Below, in pieces: positions 23,151-34,146 of a DNA stretch of 64,000 nucleotides (positions are counted from its first letter, which is position 1; every line of letters starts with the position of its first letter). A model generated the notes under the pieces. The model saw only the letters and a program-made list of their open reading frames with translations, searched no databases and was not told where the DNA came from. The translations under genes were made by a program, and so were the position numbers. Source of the stretch: Adiantum capillus-veneris (Eukaryota; Streptophyta; Polypodiopsida; Polypodiales; Pteridaceae); assembly GCA_014529385.2 (NCBI GenBank), contig CM043949.1, positions 145,251,350 to 145,315,349 on the forward strand, read 5' to 3'.

Positions 23151-23512
23151 GAAAGAAAGTATAGACTATAGCCTTTGCAGTAGCTTTTCTTGTTCGTCCA
23201 ATCCGATGTACATAGTCTTCACATGATTCAGGAAAATCATAATTGATGATGAACTTTATGTCTTTCACATCCACGCTCCGAGCTACGCTATCTGTTTCTG
23301 TCATTATAGTCTACTGCCAGATCTACATTCAAAAAGAACCCAATGTCGTTGAGCTTGACTCTTATCATCATGGATAGAGAAAGCTCCATCCATCACTTGC
23401 TCCAGTAAATCTGTCAATTCGGAATATTTGTGATTCTCAGAAACAACTTCTACAATCTGTAGAATTGAGTGATTGGCTTTCTGATCTTGTGAGCCAATGA
23501 CAACTTTGTAAG
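23151..23512 (-). pseudogene. Captured DEAD-box RNA helicase fragment (DBP2/RH20-like C-terminal domain)
   Basis: Minus-strand translation gives PYKVVIGSQDQKANHSIL, then SIHDDKSQAQRHWVL, and after a frameshift [20 protein letters not shown] followed by VHRIGRT. These are the characteristic motifs of the helicase C-terminal (RecA2) domain, including motif VI HRIGRT. About 25 residues normally lying between MDG and SIHGDKSQ are missing, and motif V is degraded ([11 protein letters not shown]). It lies in sense with Gypsy2, just upstream of its polypurine tract, without introns. It is best explained as host mRNA picked up during reverse transcription. It is broken and cannot encode a working helicase. 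Confidence 0.88.
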
Positions 23513-23546
23513 GAGTTATGTTGTGTTGTTGACTCAGCAGTCAACA
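23513..23546 (-). repeat. Stray copy of the Gypsy2 LTR edge
   Basis: 34 bp matching the U3 start of the Gypsy2 LTR (33,522-33,555) with two differences, at the upstream boundary of the helicase fragment. Immediately beyond it, 23,547-23,562 repeats a 16-bp block that also lies at 23,129-23,144 on the other side of the helicase fragment (CTTTGCTGTYGTTTTG). Confidence 0.85.
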
Positions 23547-23562
23547 CTTTGCTGTTGTTTTG

Positions 23563-25204
23563 GCTTCATCTGTTGCACTGCTTGTATCTTTGTCGAACCA
23601 CAACAAGAACTATGATCCATTAGAGCGGACGTCTATCATCGTAACCATTCATCTTTTGAGATCCTCTGATTTCTTTTATGTCTGCTCTTCTTCATTGGGG
23701 ACTTCTTTGTTCCTGTGAAATCATGTTGTTAGTGTTGTCTGCAGCTTTGTCATTGTAGGCCATTCTTCGACTCGCCATTGAGGAGAAGTATGCTATGATC
23801 TGAAATTGGTGCTCCAATTCATTTGTCAATTGATTTGAGTAGCATTTCCTTATTGTTGATTTAGAAGGAATATTTACAAGAGGATGGTGATAGGTGTCCT
23901 TAGATTAGGGTCTAAAACCTGGATGACCAAAGGGAAAAAAACCCGGTGGGAAAAAAATGCCTTTGGTATACGCTCTTATTGGAGTTGAGCAGTTGAACGT
24001 GAAGGACATGTTCATGAAAGGTGAGTGCTTGGGTGAAACACGGAAAGAGTGCCTGATGCAAGTGCCAATTATGGGACACTCTATATGCATATGAGAAATT
24101 TGTCAACAAAAGCATGCAATGTGAAAGAAGGAGATGATGGGTGTTTCGAGGAATAAATGTAACACATGTGACATCAAAATATGTCTCAATAGCTTCCACC
24201 TTTCCAAGAAGGGTTTTCGATGTAGAAGTTTCTCCACTCGTATCTCACAGTGCTCAGTACGTGAGTGTCTTTTGGACCTTCTCCTTCACTTCACCAGACT
24301 TAAGTATAGTAGACTTCGACTCTTTTGCTCACCTATACCAACATGAGGGACACAACGTAAATATGCTCAACTCTTCCAGTTTGAACAGTACCTAGAATAG
24401 CTAAGACGCTTAGACCACAGATAATATTACTTGAAGCTTTGGGACTAACACCTCACTCATTTTGTGGCTTAGCTACTCGACTCTGACTTGTATGACTTTT
24501 CGGTTGCATGTTGACACTGCTTTGTGACAAGTTCTTCGGCTGTTGTAGTGGCTGCTGAGACATACTTCGTGAAGTTTCATCATTTTCCTGTACCTTCTTC
24601 TCTTTGTAGTGCTCAGGCCTCTCGTTTGTCTTTTCTTCATGTGGATTATGGATTTTTTTATTTTTTTCTTAATAATAAACAAAGAAAATCTTAAAACAAC
24701 TCAGCAAAAGAAAAATCATTCAAATAGAAATCTAAATGCTATGTACACTATACACATGTCCCTAGGGGCTCATATATGGATTTTGTCCCCATACTCCTTT
24801 GTAACACTAATATGAGGGCATATACTCTAAATTTCGTCAAAAAATTTATCACAATAAAACGCAAAAATTCAATGCATCTCACAAAATATTGCCCTCTAAT
24901 AGTAATAATGCTAGGTCTGCATTCAGAATGCCTCCCCCCTTCCTATTTGGAGTCATCCTTTTTGACAGGGTATCGCAAAGGGTATGTGTTGTGCTTGGGC
25001 AATTAAAAGTTGTGCCTATGCAGGCCTTGTAATGTATCCCTATTATGCATACACAGTCAACGCATGGAAAAGATTTATGTTGTGCAAGATGTGGGTATAA
25101 GCAATTTGCTTATTGGCATTTGTTGGCGAGGCTTCCTATTCTAAGCAATGTAATGGTCTTTGAAGCTCCTGTATCGTTGCTTGATTGAAGCGACTTGGTC
25201 TCTT
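23563..25204 (-). other. Gypsy2 3' region without recognised genes
   Basis: About 1.6 kb downstream of the protease frame where RT, RNase H and integrase would normally be. I looked for LYGLKQ, YxDD, DSR/TDNG and HHCC patterns and saw none. Short frames only (for example 23,912-24,199 minus). Possibly degraded pol or more captured sequence. Confidence 0.45.
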
Positions 25205-28200
25205 CTAACTGTACTGTAATCGTAGGAAGAATTGTAAGAATTCAAGCGGCAATGCACTGACAGCAGTTTTGTTGTTCTTCTTTGGGACCCATTTCTTGGC
25301 GATTATTGGCTCTTTTGTTGCTGGCTCTCGTTTGGGAACCCATACTTGCCCGTGCTTCATTTGTGTTTGAAGGGACTTCTTTGGGATCAACCTTTTTGTT
25401 GTGTGAGTCGACAGTGGTCTTTGCTTCATCCCTTGTACGCTTGGTTGGGGACAGGATTCAGTCTTTGAAAGTTGATACTGTGGTTGTTTTGGAATCCAAA
25501 TGAATTCTTGACTTTTTTGTGCTTGAATCAACTTCTTTGGAACCCAAACCTGAGTTGGGAAAGCTTGCGACTTTGTGATATTCTTACCCATTCGTGCACG
25601 CTTTCCTTGTTTTTGTTTTAGTGTTGGATCCTGTGATTTGTCATTAGAGATCTTTGTCTTCTTGATCCATATCTATTTTTGGCCGATCTTGCCTTTTGGT
25701 ATCCAGATTTGTCGAGTTTTTTGGCTTTGACTTGTTGTCCTGTTCTTTTGACCTGTCATGGTTGTTGCTGAAGGGGTTGGTGATAGTGATGGCCTGAGTT
25801 GATGATAGGGGATGTCGTAAGATTCATCACTATCGCTACTATCCTCCGCAAGGTTGATTTCTTGTACTTTTCTTTGATTTTTTGGCTGGTAGTGGAAAGT
25901 TACTGTCTGTTTGCTCGTGGGTGGTAGTTTCTTGGAGGACTTTTCTAGCCCATTGATTAGAGCATTGTTAGCTCGTTGCTCTGGTCGTATTCCTCCTAGC
26001 TGCGTCTTTGCATCCTTATTAGGAGCCATGTATGAGGATGCTTCTGGTGGCTGTGTCTTCACCGAGGACTTTGGAATCCACTTTTGATGTACTTTATTTG
26101 TGTAGCGATGACATTGATTCTTGGGTTGTTGATCTTCTTGAAGCTCGAAGTGTTCTACAGAGTCATAGAACTTGTAGTCTTCTTCATCTTTTGATTCTCC
26201 ACATTTCTTTGTTTGCTCCTTATGTCGCGAGCTTGTTGATGTTTGGTTCTCTTCGTTTTCCTGGATTACACTCACTGCAAAATAAGGAACGACATCATAG
26301 CCATTTTCATCACAAAACTTTGTTGTGGGAGCATCCTCCACGGCGCACACGTCCAGAGTAGCCAAGATGTGTTCCCATCCAAAAGGCTCTAACTCTCCTT
26401 TAGGAAATGGTTCTGTGATATAGTCCATATCCTCTATAACCCGCTCTAGGATACATTCCTCACGTTTCAAGCTACCACATTGTGAAGCTCCACACATCCA
26501 CAGTTCTTTAGACATACCTAACCAAACTGGAAGTTCTGATCCTGCTACTGTGGCAGAATCAAACTCCTCAACCGGTGTTCTTGTCACATCCCTATAGCTA
26601 TGATCCCTCAAGTTTACCTTTGTTATGGTTTCCATATGTCTCAGGTATATATGGTCATAACCCCAATCTTGGACCATTTTCAATTCTCGCATGAATGGTC
26701 TTCCCAAAATGATTTCATAGTTGTTCTTCTTGCCAAAGTCAACAACAGCAAAAGTGTGTTCATATTCAATGCCACAAGAAGTAACAAGTACTTTTTCTAG
26801 CAGTCCTATGGGCTTTTCCTTGTGTCCGTCTGCAAGCTGCACGGTCATTCGTGTGGATCTCAAGGCAGGCTTTCCCCATTTTTTCCAAACCTCTTTGGTT
26901 GCAATGGCCACACTAGCTCCACTGTCAAGGATTGCCATGGTTTTTACACCATTGAATTCCACAGGAAGGGTGGTGTTTCCATCTTCTCCCTCGTAATAAT
27001 CGCCTACCTTGTTTAATGGCACTGGCCTAGTATTTAGTTGAGGCACTTCAAGCTCTTTGATGCCTTCCTCGATTTGAGTCATTGGGGTTTTTACACCAAA
27101 TTTCTCTAGAAATTAACCCACGTTAGCCCACATGTTTGGTCTTATTATGAGCAACTCGGCTAACATTATTGTACAGGTGACTGGGGTAGATAGAATATCT
27201 ACTAGCCCCTTTGAATCGATGACCTTGTTGGGAGACAGTCTCTGTGATGGGACTGCAACCACATCTGACTTGGTCTCGTACTCTCCCATGTAGGACGGTA
27301 GTGTTCTTAGCGAATGGGGTTGACTATCCATAGATTGTAAAGATTCTTTGTTGCCCCAACACGATTGCACATCTAGATTCATTTGAGATCCTGTCTCAAA
27401 TTCCTCTATTGGTGGTAGAAACACTCCTCGTTCATCACAAGTCTTGTCTACTCGTCTTCTTAGGTCATTTGCTTCATTGGCCTCTCTGACTTGTTTCCAC
27501 AATTCGTCAAGACCATCTATCTCTTTACAATCCTCATGTATAACTTGGTGAAATCCCTCGAAAGAGTTATCCGTGGTATTCAGTACTATCCTTGGTTCTA
27601 ATGCTGGGTCTTTGAGGTTTGGTCTATGCTTATGACTAGAATCTGGCTCTTTTAGTTCCTGATTTGGTGGGATTACTTGTGTAGGCATGACACGGATCAC
27701 ATCCTCAGGTTTTGCAACTAGTGGTTCTAGTAAAGCTTGGGCTGTTTGAATCATTTTCTTGCACATTTCAAACCTTCGCTTTTCTAGTTCCGCATAGGGA
27801 TATGTCATCCACCTTTGTTCTTGGGTTTGGTTGTTTTTGAGTCTCGCATCATAGGCTTTCACGAGGGCATCTAATGTCTCATTAACCTTCTCTGCCAACA
27901 CAGATCCTCCTGAACTAGCACTTCTCGATTTCTCATCCGTGGATGGTTCTTCTAGAGTTTTAACCATCTGTGTGAGAGAAGGTGCCTCCTTTTCCTCATG
28001 TTTTTTTATCTTCTCCTCAGCTTCGGTAAGCTTCTCAGCTAGGGATTTTTTCTATCGTTCCCTGCGTGCTTTCATCCTAGTCTTTCTCGCTTTCCAACTA
28101 TTCCGTTTGCTCTTAGTTTTTTGACTAGGTGCGTCTGTCTATGGTCCATCATCTGTCTTTGAACTCGTGTCACTTTCCGTTTTCTTTGTCTCTGGATTCT

Positions 28201-28750
28201 CATCAGCTTTCTTTTGAGCTTGTGCTCTCGTAACCACTTGAACTGGTATGACATTTTCATTTTCTGAGCTACTAGGTAGCTGAACAATCCCTCATACATT
28301 TGTCATGATTTTCCTGATTTGGTTTGGTTTTTTTGGGCAATCGGGGATCAAGTGAGTGATGCCACACTCAAGACAATAGGCATTTACTTCAGTGATCTCC
28401 GTATGAGGACATTGTTTGACCAAGTGGTTGTCACGACTTTTGTGACAATCCGTCTCTGGTTGAGGAGATTCTTTTAGCATTTCCTCTTGGCTATAAGCAA
28501 GCTTTGACCTAGATAAGCCGCTAATTGCAATGAGTCGCAATGTCCTTTCGTCCATTTCATACCTTCTTTCTTTCGATTGAAACCTAGGAGGTGGAGGTTG
28601 TACCGGCCTCACCACTCCATGTGTTTCTCTCACATTTTGTTGCTCCGAAGGGTAGTACTTACTTTGGTTGATATACCACATTGTAGCTGGTACTGGCGTT
28701 GGTTTATTTGATGCTTCCATCATTGGCATGTATCTCATGTCTACCTGCAT
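25205..28750 (-). pseudogene. Gypsy2 Gag C-terminus, protease and WxPK-repeat tail
   Basis: A single minus-strand frame with a few in-frame stops (near 28,292, 27,113, 25,673). It begins with two knuckle-like clusters (the second CLECGITHLIPDC near 28,330-28,370) and continues through an acidic/charged linker. The aspartic protease core is near 26,890-26,980 (MAILDSGASVAIATKEVW, catalytic DSG intact). A long hydrophilic tail repeats [VI]W[VI]PK or KW[VI]PK about six times between 25,250 and 26,090. The same protease block is in Gypsy4 (38,868). The tail replaces the RT expected after protease. The frame ends at 25,205. Confidence 0.8.
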
Positions 28751-28922
28751 TCTAGCACCTGGCAGCGGAGGTTGTTGTCCTAAGACAACAAACTTTGGTT
28801 GCTATACCACATTGTAGCTGGTACTGGCATTGGTTTATTTGATGCTTCCATCATTGGCATATATCTCATGTCTACCTGCATTCTAGCACCTGGCAGTGGA
28901 GGTTGTTGTCCTAAGACAAATT
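28661..28922. repeat. 131-bp tandem duplication in Gypsy2 gag
   Basis: Units 28,661-28,791 and 28,792-28,922 share nearly all bases. Both encode MRYMPMMEASNKP on the minus strand. Because 131 is not a multiple of three, the second copy throws the reading frame. Confidence 0.9.
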
Positions 28923-30288
28923 GTCCTAAGACAAGCTGTGGCCTTAAAACTCCTACTGGTCCTGGCGCATTCCACGTAATGTATCTAGGTGGAGTAGGTT
29001 CTTCTGGAATAGGTTGTACATACCTCTCCCTAGCATTTTCCATGCTATAATAGCACTCTTCCCTCGTATGGTTCGTCCATTTTCTCTCAATTTCACACCA
29101 TTTCGGCTCTCCCGAATCAGTCCTTACAAGAGGAATCAACCTCTTGACCAAGTCATCGATAAGCTTTTCTTGATCAATAGATGCCGTTGGCTTGGCAATG
29201 GACTCACTTATCTTTGAAATACGGTGCTGAGAGGATGTGTCATCTCCTTGAATCTTTAAGTCTGTTTCTTTGTATGCCTCACAGTTATCCACTAGATAAA
29301 GAGCTTCTTTGATCAACTCATTTAGCGTCATTCTCCTTATCATATGCAGATCCTTCTAAAGGCCTGCATGTCTCAATCCTTGGATAAAGATCAGCATCAG
29401 TCGTGCTTGCGTAGGTAATTCCGCTCTGGGACAGAGCTTAACATATCTCTTGAGCCGTAATAATGCTTTGTGTACTGATTCATTCTCTTTCTGTTTGAAT
29501 CTATGGATTTGTGAGACCGTGTTGTGAGCAATGCCTTTTGGCCAGAATTCTTCAATAAACTCCTCAAACAGCTCATCTAGGGTCTCAAAATCCCAATTTT
29601 CCACCGAGTCGAACCATGTAGCTACATCATCTTCTAGAGTCAATCCAAATCCCGCAAACTGTGTCGCAAAATTTGAAACTTCCTCTGCTCTAATCACTCT
29701 TCTAAAAGCCGCTACGTGATCTCTCGGATCTTTATCTTTGGAGTATTTTCTGTTTACCCATTTCTGGACTTGGGATGGTCTAACTCGTCGATTGTCTACA
29801 AGTCTAACCAGAGACTCTCCCAATCCTTCTCTCATTATCGCTCTTGAAGGGAATCCTGGTGGCTCTCTTCTTGGAATTCCTATAGGAATTCTCGCGTTTG
29901 GTGGAGGTAGTTATGGTCCTTCATTGACCAAATATCCACCTCTTTCTAGTACAGTCTGTGGAATTGTGCTTTCTACAACTCTGTATTCTCGTCCATACTT
30001 GTCGACAACTATAGATCTCCATTGACACTCGACTCCGTATGTGTAGACATATAAGAGCTTGTAATCCATTATCTCTTCTAGGTATGGATCTGAGCACCTA
30101 TAAAGATCGACCTCATTGTCGTTAATGTATCTATATAGTCCTTCACTCTCATGACCAATCATCCAAACTCTCTCAACAAGATGGGTCTTTATCAAGTGCA
30201 AGTTTGGAAGATCTATTGTGGGAGGATATTCCTCTATCATCGGGATCTCCAAGCTTGTGTAAGCTTCGTTTGAATCTAGGGTAGACAT
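28780..30288 (-). pseudogene. Gypsy2 Gag, N-terminal and capsid part
   Basis: Starts at ATG 30,286-30,288. The same frame continues to 28,780 with stops at about 29,911 and 29,356. The capsid-like core lies in 29,356-29,835 (HVAAFRRVIRAEE, DDVATWFDSVENW, FIEEFWPKG, then a KRYVKLCP helix region) and is homologous to Gypsy4 at 35,880-36,200. After it a proline-rich stretch leads into the duplicated block that breaks the frame. Starting here rather than further downstream is supported by the leader ending just upstream. Confidence 0.8.
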
Positions 30289-32580
30289 GATTTCTGGGCT
30301 TAAGAGCTTTTGCTTGGTTCAAATAGACTTAGTCCACTGTGTTCAAGTGCTTTGGTTAGGGAAGAGTCGAAACTATGTCCATAACCGCAAACGTTTCGTC
30401 ACAATTCTCGTAAATTGTCGCTTTTAGACACCCCCGACTTCCGGATGAATTTTGAGGCCTCAAACGACGTTTTTTCAAAGTTGAACTAAATGGTTGCCGT
30501 CGGCATGCATTTAGTTCAAGTTTTTCTCTAAGATCTGTAGAGCCTCTCTCAGGCTACGTTTTGATAGAAAAACTTTTCCGATCCGATACCGTTTGTGAAG
30601 GTTATGGCCCAAACAGTGAAATGCAGTTTAGAATGGAAGAAGATTTGGGATCTTTGTGACACTGTGAACACTTTTGTATGGTCAAAAGTACAGTTGGACC
30701 CTAAAACTGGCCTGGAGACATCCTACACGTAGGATGTCTATATGCTCAGAATTGAACAAAATTTGGTCCAGAGACTCCCCTTAAGTCCACCAACACAATG
30801 GTATGCTCAGAATTTCATTTGGATTTAAAAATGGCCTTGAGACATCCTATGCGTAGGATGTCTTTTTGCTCAGAATGACTTGAAATCAAGCTGGTTGGTT
30901 TGGAGTCCTAAATCAAGCTGGAGACATCCTACGTGTAGGATGTCTTTTTGCTCTGTTTCAGCTCAAACTTGCATTGTAGCTTCCTCTTGATGTGCTAAAC
31001 TCACAGCTTTTTTTACTTTTTGATTCTGACACCTATAGGTTGGTCAAATGATCAAGAATCTGTTCCAAAAGCCTGATGTCTGTTCTGATGAATTCCTAAG
31101 TCAAATCAACTCCAAATTGGACCAAATTTGCCTAGGAGGCTTGCCTAAGGCTATATGACAGCATTGTATGGGTCAGAATAGAATTTTGGTTTCAGAATTA
31201 TGTAGTAGACATCCTACGCTTAGGATGTCTAACTTCTCAGAATTTCCCCAAATTTGAACCACAGACTCTCCTTATGGTGCTGATCACAGTGGTATGCTCA
31301 AAATTAACTTTGGAGTGCAAAATCACACATATGACATCCTACGCCAGACTTGTCCCACAGCTTCCCCTTGATGTCAGTAGCCTAGTGGTATGCTTAGATT
31401 TTGGTTTGGATTTCAAAAGTCCCAATTTTTAGATGTTCTTGCCTTTTTCAGTCAAAAGTGTTAAAGTCCGCTTTGAACCCAATTTTCTCACCCAAATGAG
31501 CTGAAAACTCTCATATGCATTCAATACAACGTTTAGAACATGCCTTTGAAGTCACCCTATGGTTTGGTCTCAAAAATTATGCCTTGGGCACAATTTGGGT
31601 AGGATGTCTGGCACTTCTCGCCTTTTGGCTTTGATCTGTCAAAATTTGGTCAAATTTCCACTTTTTAGGTGAAAATAGGGTAAAACCTACCTTCTAAACA
31701 CACTGGTCAACTCAGATTTTCAAAATTTCCACCAGATCACCCTGTAGACATCCTACGCGTAGGATGTCTACTGCTGATTTTTCGAGACTGAAGTGTCCCT
31801 GATGCTTCCTTATGCTCTCAGCAAGTGCAAGTAAGCTTCACAGTTGCAAAAGCATGCCAAAATCACTCAATTAAGCCTTTGCTGAATTTTACGTTTTCTG
31901 ACTCCGCCTTTTGGCTTTTGGTCAACAAAAATAGGGAAAAACACCCAAGTAAATATGTTACTAGGGTAAAACCTACCCTCTGGACCCACTGGTGCAGTCA
32001 GAATTTTCAAATTTGGTCTCTAGAACCCCCTTGAGACATCCTACGCATAGGATGTCTATGTTTACAAAATTGCAGATTTTCTTCACAGAACCCTTGCAAA
32101 TGCTCTTCTATATGCGCAACATCAGTCAGTCATACAAAAATGTCCACAAAAGCTTGTTTAATGCATTTTTACCCTCAAAAGCACACTTTTCCGTGATTTC
32201 AAATGCAATCAAGCACTTTAGAAAATAATTCAGTGATGAATAGCTCTAGATCAGAATCGGATCACTTACCTAGAGCTACTCCTACAAATCATATGGGGTT
32301 TTGCATCTATGAGTAGAAAAACGCTTCACTGCCACACACGGACTAGTAAACGCTTTTATCACCTCACAAATCACTCGACCACCAACAACTACTCTAATCC
32401 ACAGATCCTAACTAAACTTATCTAGTCGCAGACCCTCCGCGAGACACACGCTTCCTGGCTATCCACTTGATCGCGGAATATCCTCTTCCGGATCCACTTA
32501 AGAAAAATGCTTTCTTTAGCCAAAACTAAATCAAGCAACCATCACATGAGTGTTAGTAGGAAACCTACTTAGGTCCTTGT
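30289..32580 (-). promoter_or_regulatory. Gypsy2 leader with an array of 24-bp palindromes
   Basis: 2.3 kb of untranslated leader between primer site and gag. It contains six full sites at 30,716-30,739, 30,840-30,863, 30,922-30,945, 31,207-31,230, 31,746-31,769 and 32,034-32,057. Each is AGACATCCTACG followed by its reverse complement, with at most a few central changes. The site at 31,746 is perfect. Half-sites are at 31,332-31,344 and 31,599-31,609. Most full sites are followed by a T-rich step and TGCTCAGAAT-like sequence. In RNA each could form a 12-bp hairpin or a kissing or duplex contact. Function unknown. Confidence 0.85.
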
Positions 32581-32600
32581 GTCCCCGACAGTGGTGCCAA
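32581..32600 (-). other. Gypsy2 primer binding site
   Basis: TTGGCACCACTGTCGGGGAC on the minus strand, directly adjoining the 5' LTR. It is of the TGGCRCC...GGGGA type usual for plant Gypsy elements. Confidence 0.85.
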
Positions 32601-33555
32601 TGTTGGATGGGAAGCGACTCACACACCCATGAAGTGCTTGCAAACACTACCTAGATCAACATAATGTCAATCGAGGACACAGATGACACGATAGGCACAC
32701 GAAGGAAATCTCTTAAGCTTGTTAGGCTGAGACCATCCTACACATACAACACTCTGGAAGGCCAACTAAACCACAATCAAGAACCTCACTGCTCTCAACT
32801 ACACCACCTAGCCACATACACACATACGAAAGGTAACTCACCTAATCATGCCAGATTCCTACGAAACTTAAGGAACACCATCCCCTCACTAGGATACACC
32901 TATCCCTAAGCTTCTACACTCAAAATCCTCACTCTAAACCCATCTGCAGAAAACGCGTAGGATGACAGAGCTGAAATTTGAAAGTGCCCGAAACTGAAAT
33001 TTATGAGTACCTATGCGTAGCTTACGTCGCCACGATTATAAAGACTACTAGCACGCAGAAAACAGACATCGTTTGATACACTTATGGCCACAAATAGCTC
33101 GTAGATGCGTCGGCGTGTGCGCTTCGTCTCACATGGAATGCTTGGCGTTGTCGTGTAGCTCTCCTCGAGCCTACAACATTGGTGCAGTCGGATCTCCAAT
33201 GCATTGAGCGAGCCGGGCGTAGCGAGAGGATGAATCTCACGCTCACTCTCTTTCTCTCTCACACACAGTAGACGGAAGCGCTAAAGTTTGATTATGAAAA
33301 GTCCCTTTACAAAATGACCTAGGTACCTTATATACTAAGGCTACCTTAGGTTTAACCAAAAATGGGGTTGAAAGGGTCAAATGGCTTTGTATTTACAATC
33401 TGGAAGTGTCATTGCACCCCGGCTTCTGAAACTAGAATAACTACTCATTACAAATGACGTTTATAGCCATAATCCGCAGCATTTCATAACTCGCAAAAGA
33501 TACGACTTTGGTACGAAACTTGAGTTATGTTGTGTTGTTGACCCAGCGGTCAACA
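32601..33555 (-). repeat. Gypsy2 5' LTR
   Basis: 955 bp, TGTTGG...CAACA. TATA box on the minus strand at 33,327-33,335. It closely matches the 3' LTR apart from that copy's 74-bp duplication, with a modest number of substitutions. Confidence 0.92.

Positions 33556-34146
<591 letters not shown>

Larger units (their letters stand above)
22040..33555 (-). mobile_element. Gypsy2: complete minus-strand LTR element, Gag-protease only
   Basis: LTRs at 22,040-23,068 and 32,601-33,555 start TGTTG and end CAACA. The primer site (32,581-32,600) and polypurine tract (23,069-23,080) are in the right places for minus orientation. It codes for Gag and an aspartic protease, and I see no RT, RNase H or integrase. 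It also carries a helicase fragment and a long palindrome-rich leader. It sits in a G-run of the R1 LTR. The flanks are GGGCG and GGGGG, consistent with a 5-bp duplication with one change. The uninterrupted R1 LTR at 9136-9150 shows the site before insertion. Confidence 0.92.

Noticed and set aside
30716-32057. CRISPR-like array in the Gypsy2 leader
   Set aside because: Repeats are palindromes at irregular spacing of 82-288 bp, the surroundings are related to each other, and the context is a plant retrotransposon leader.
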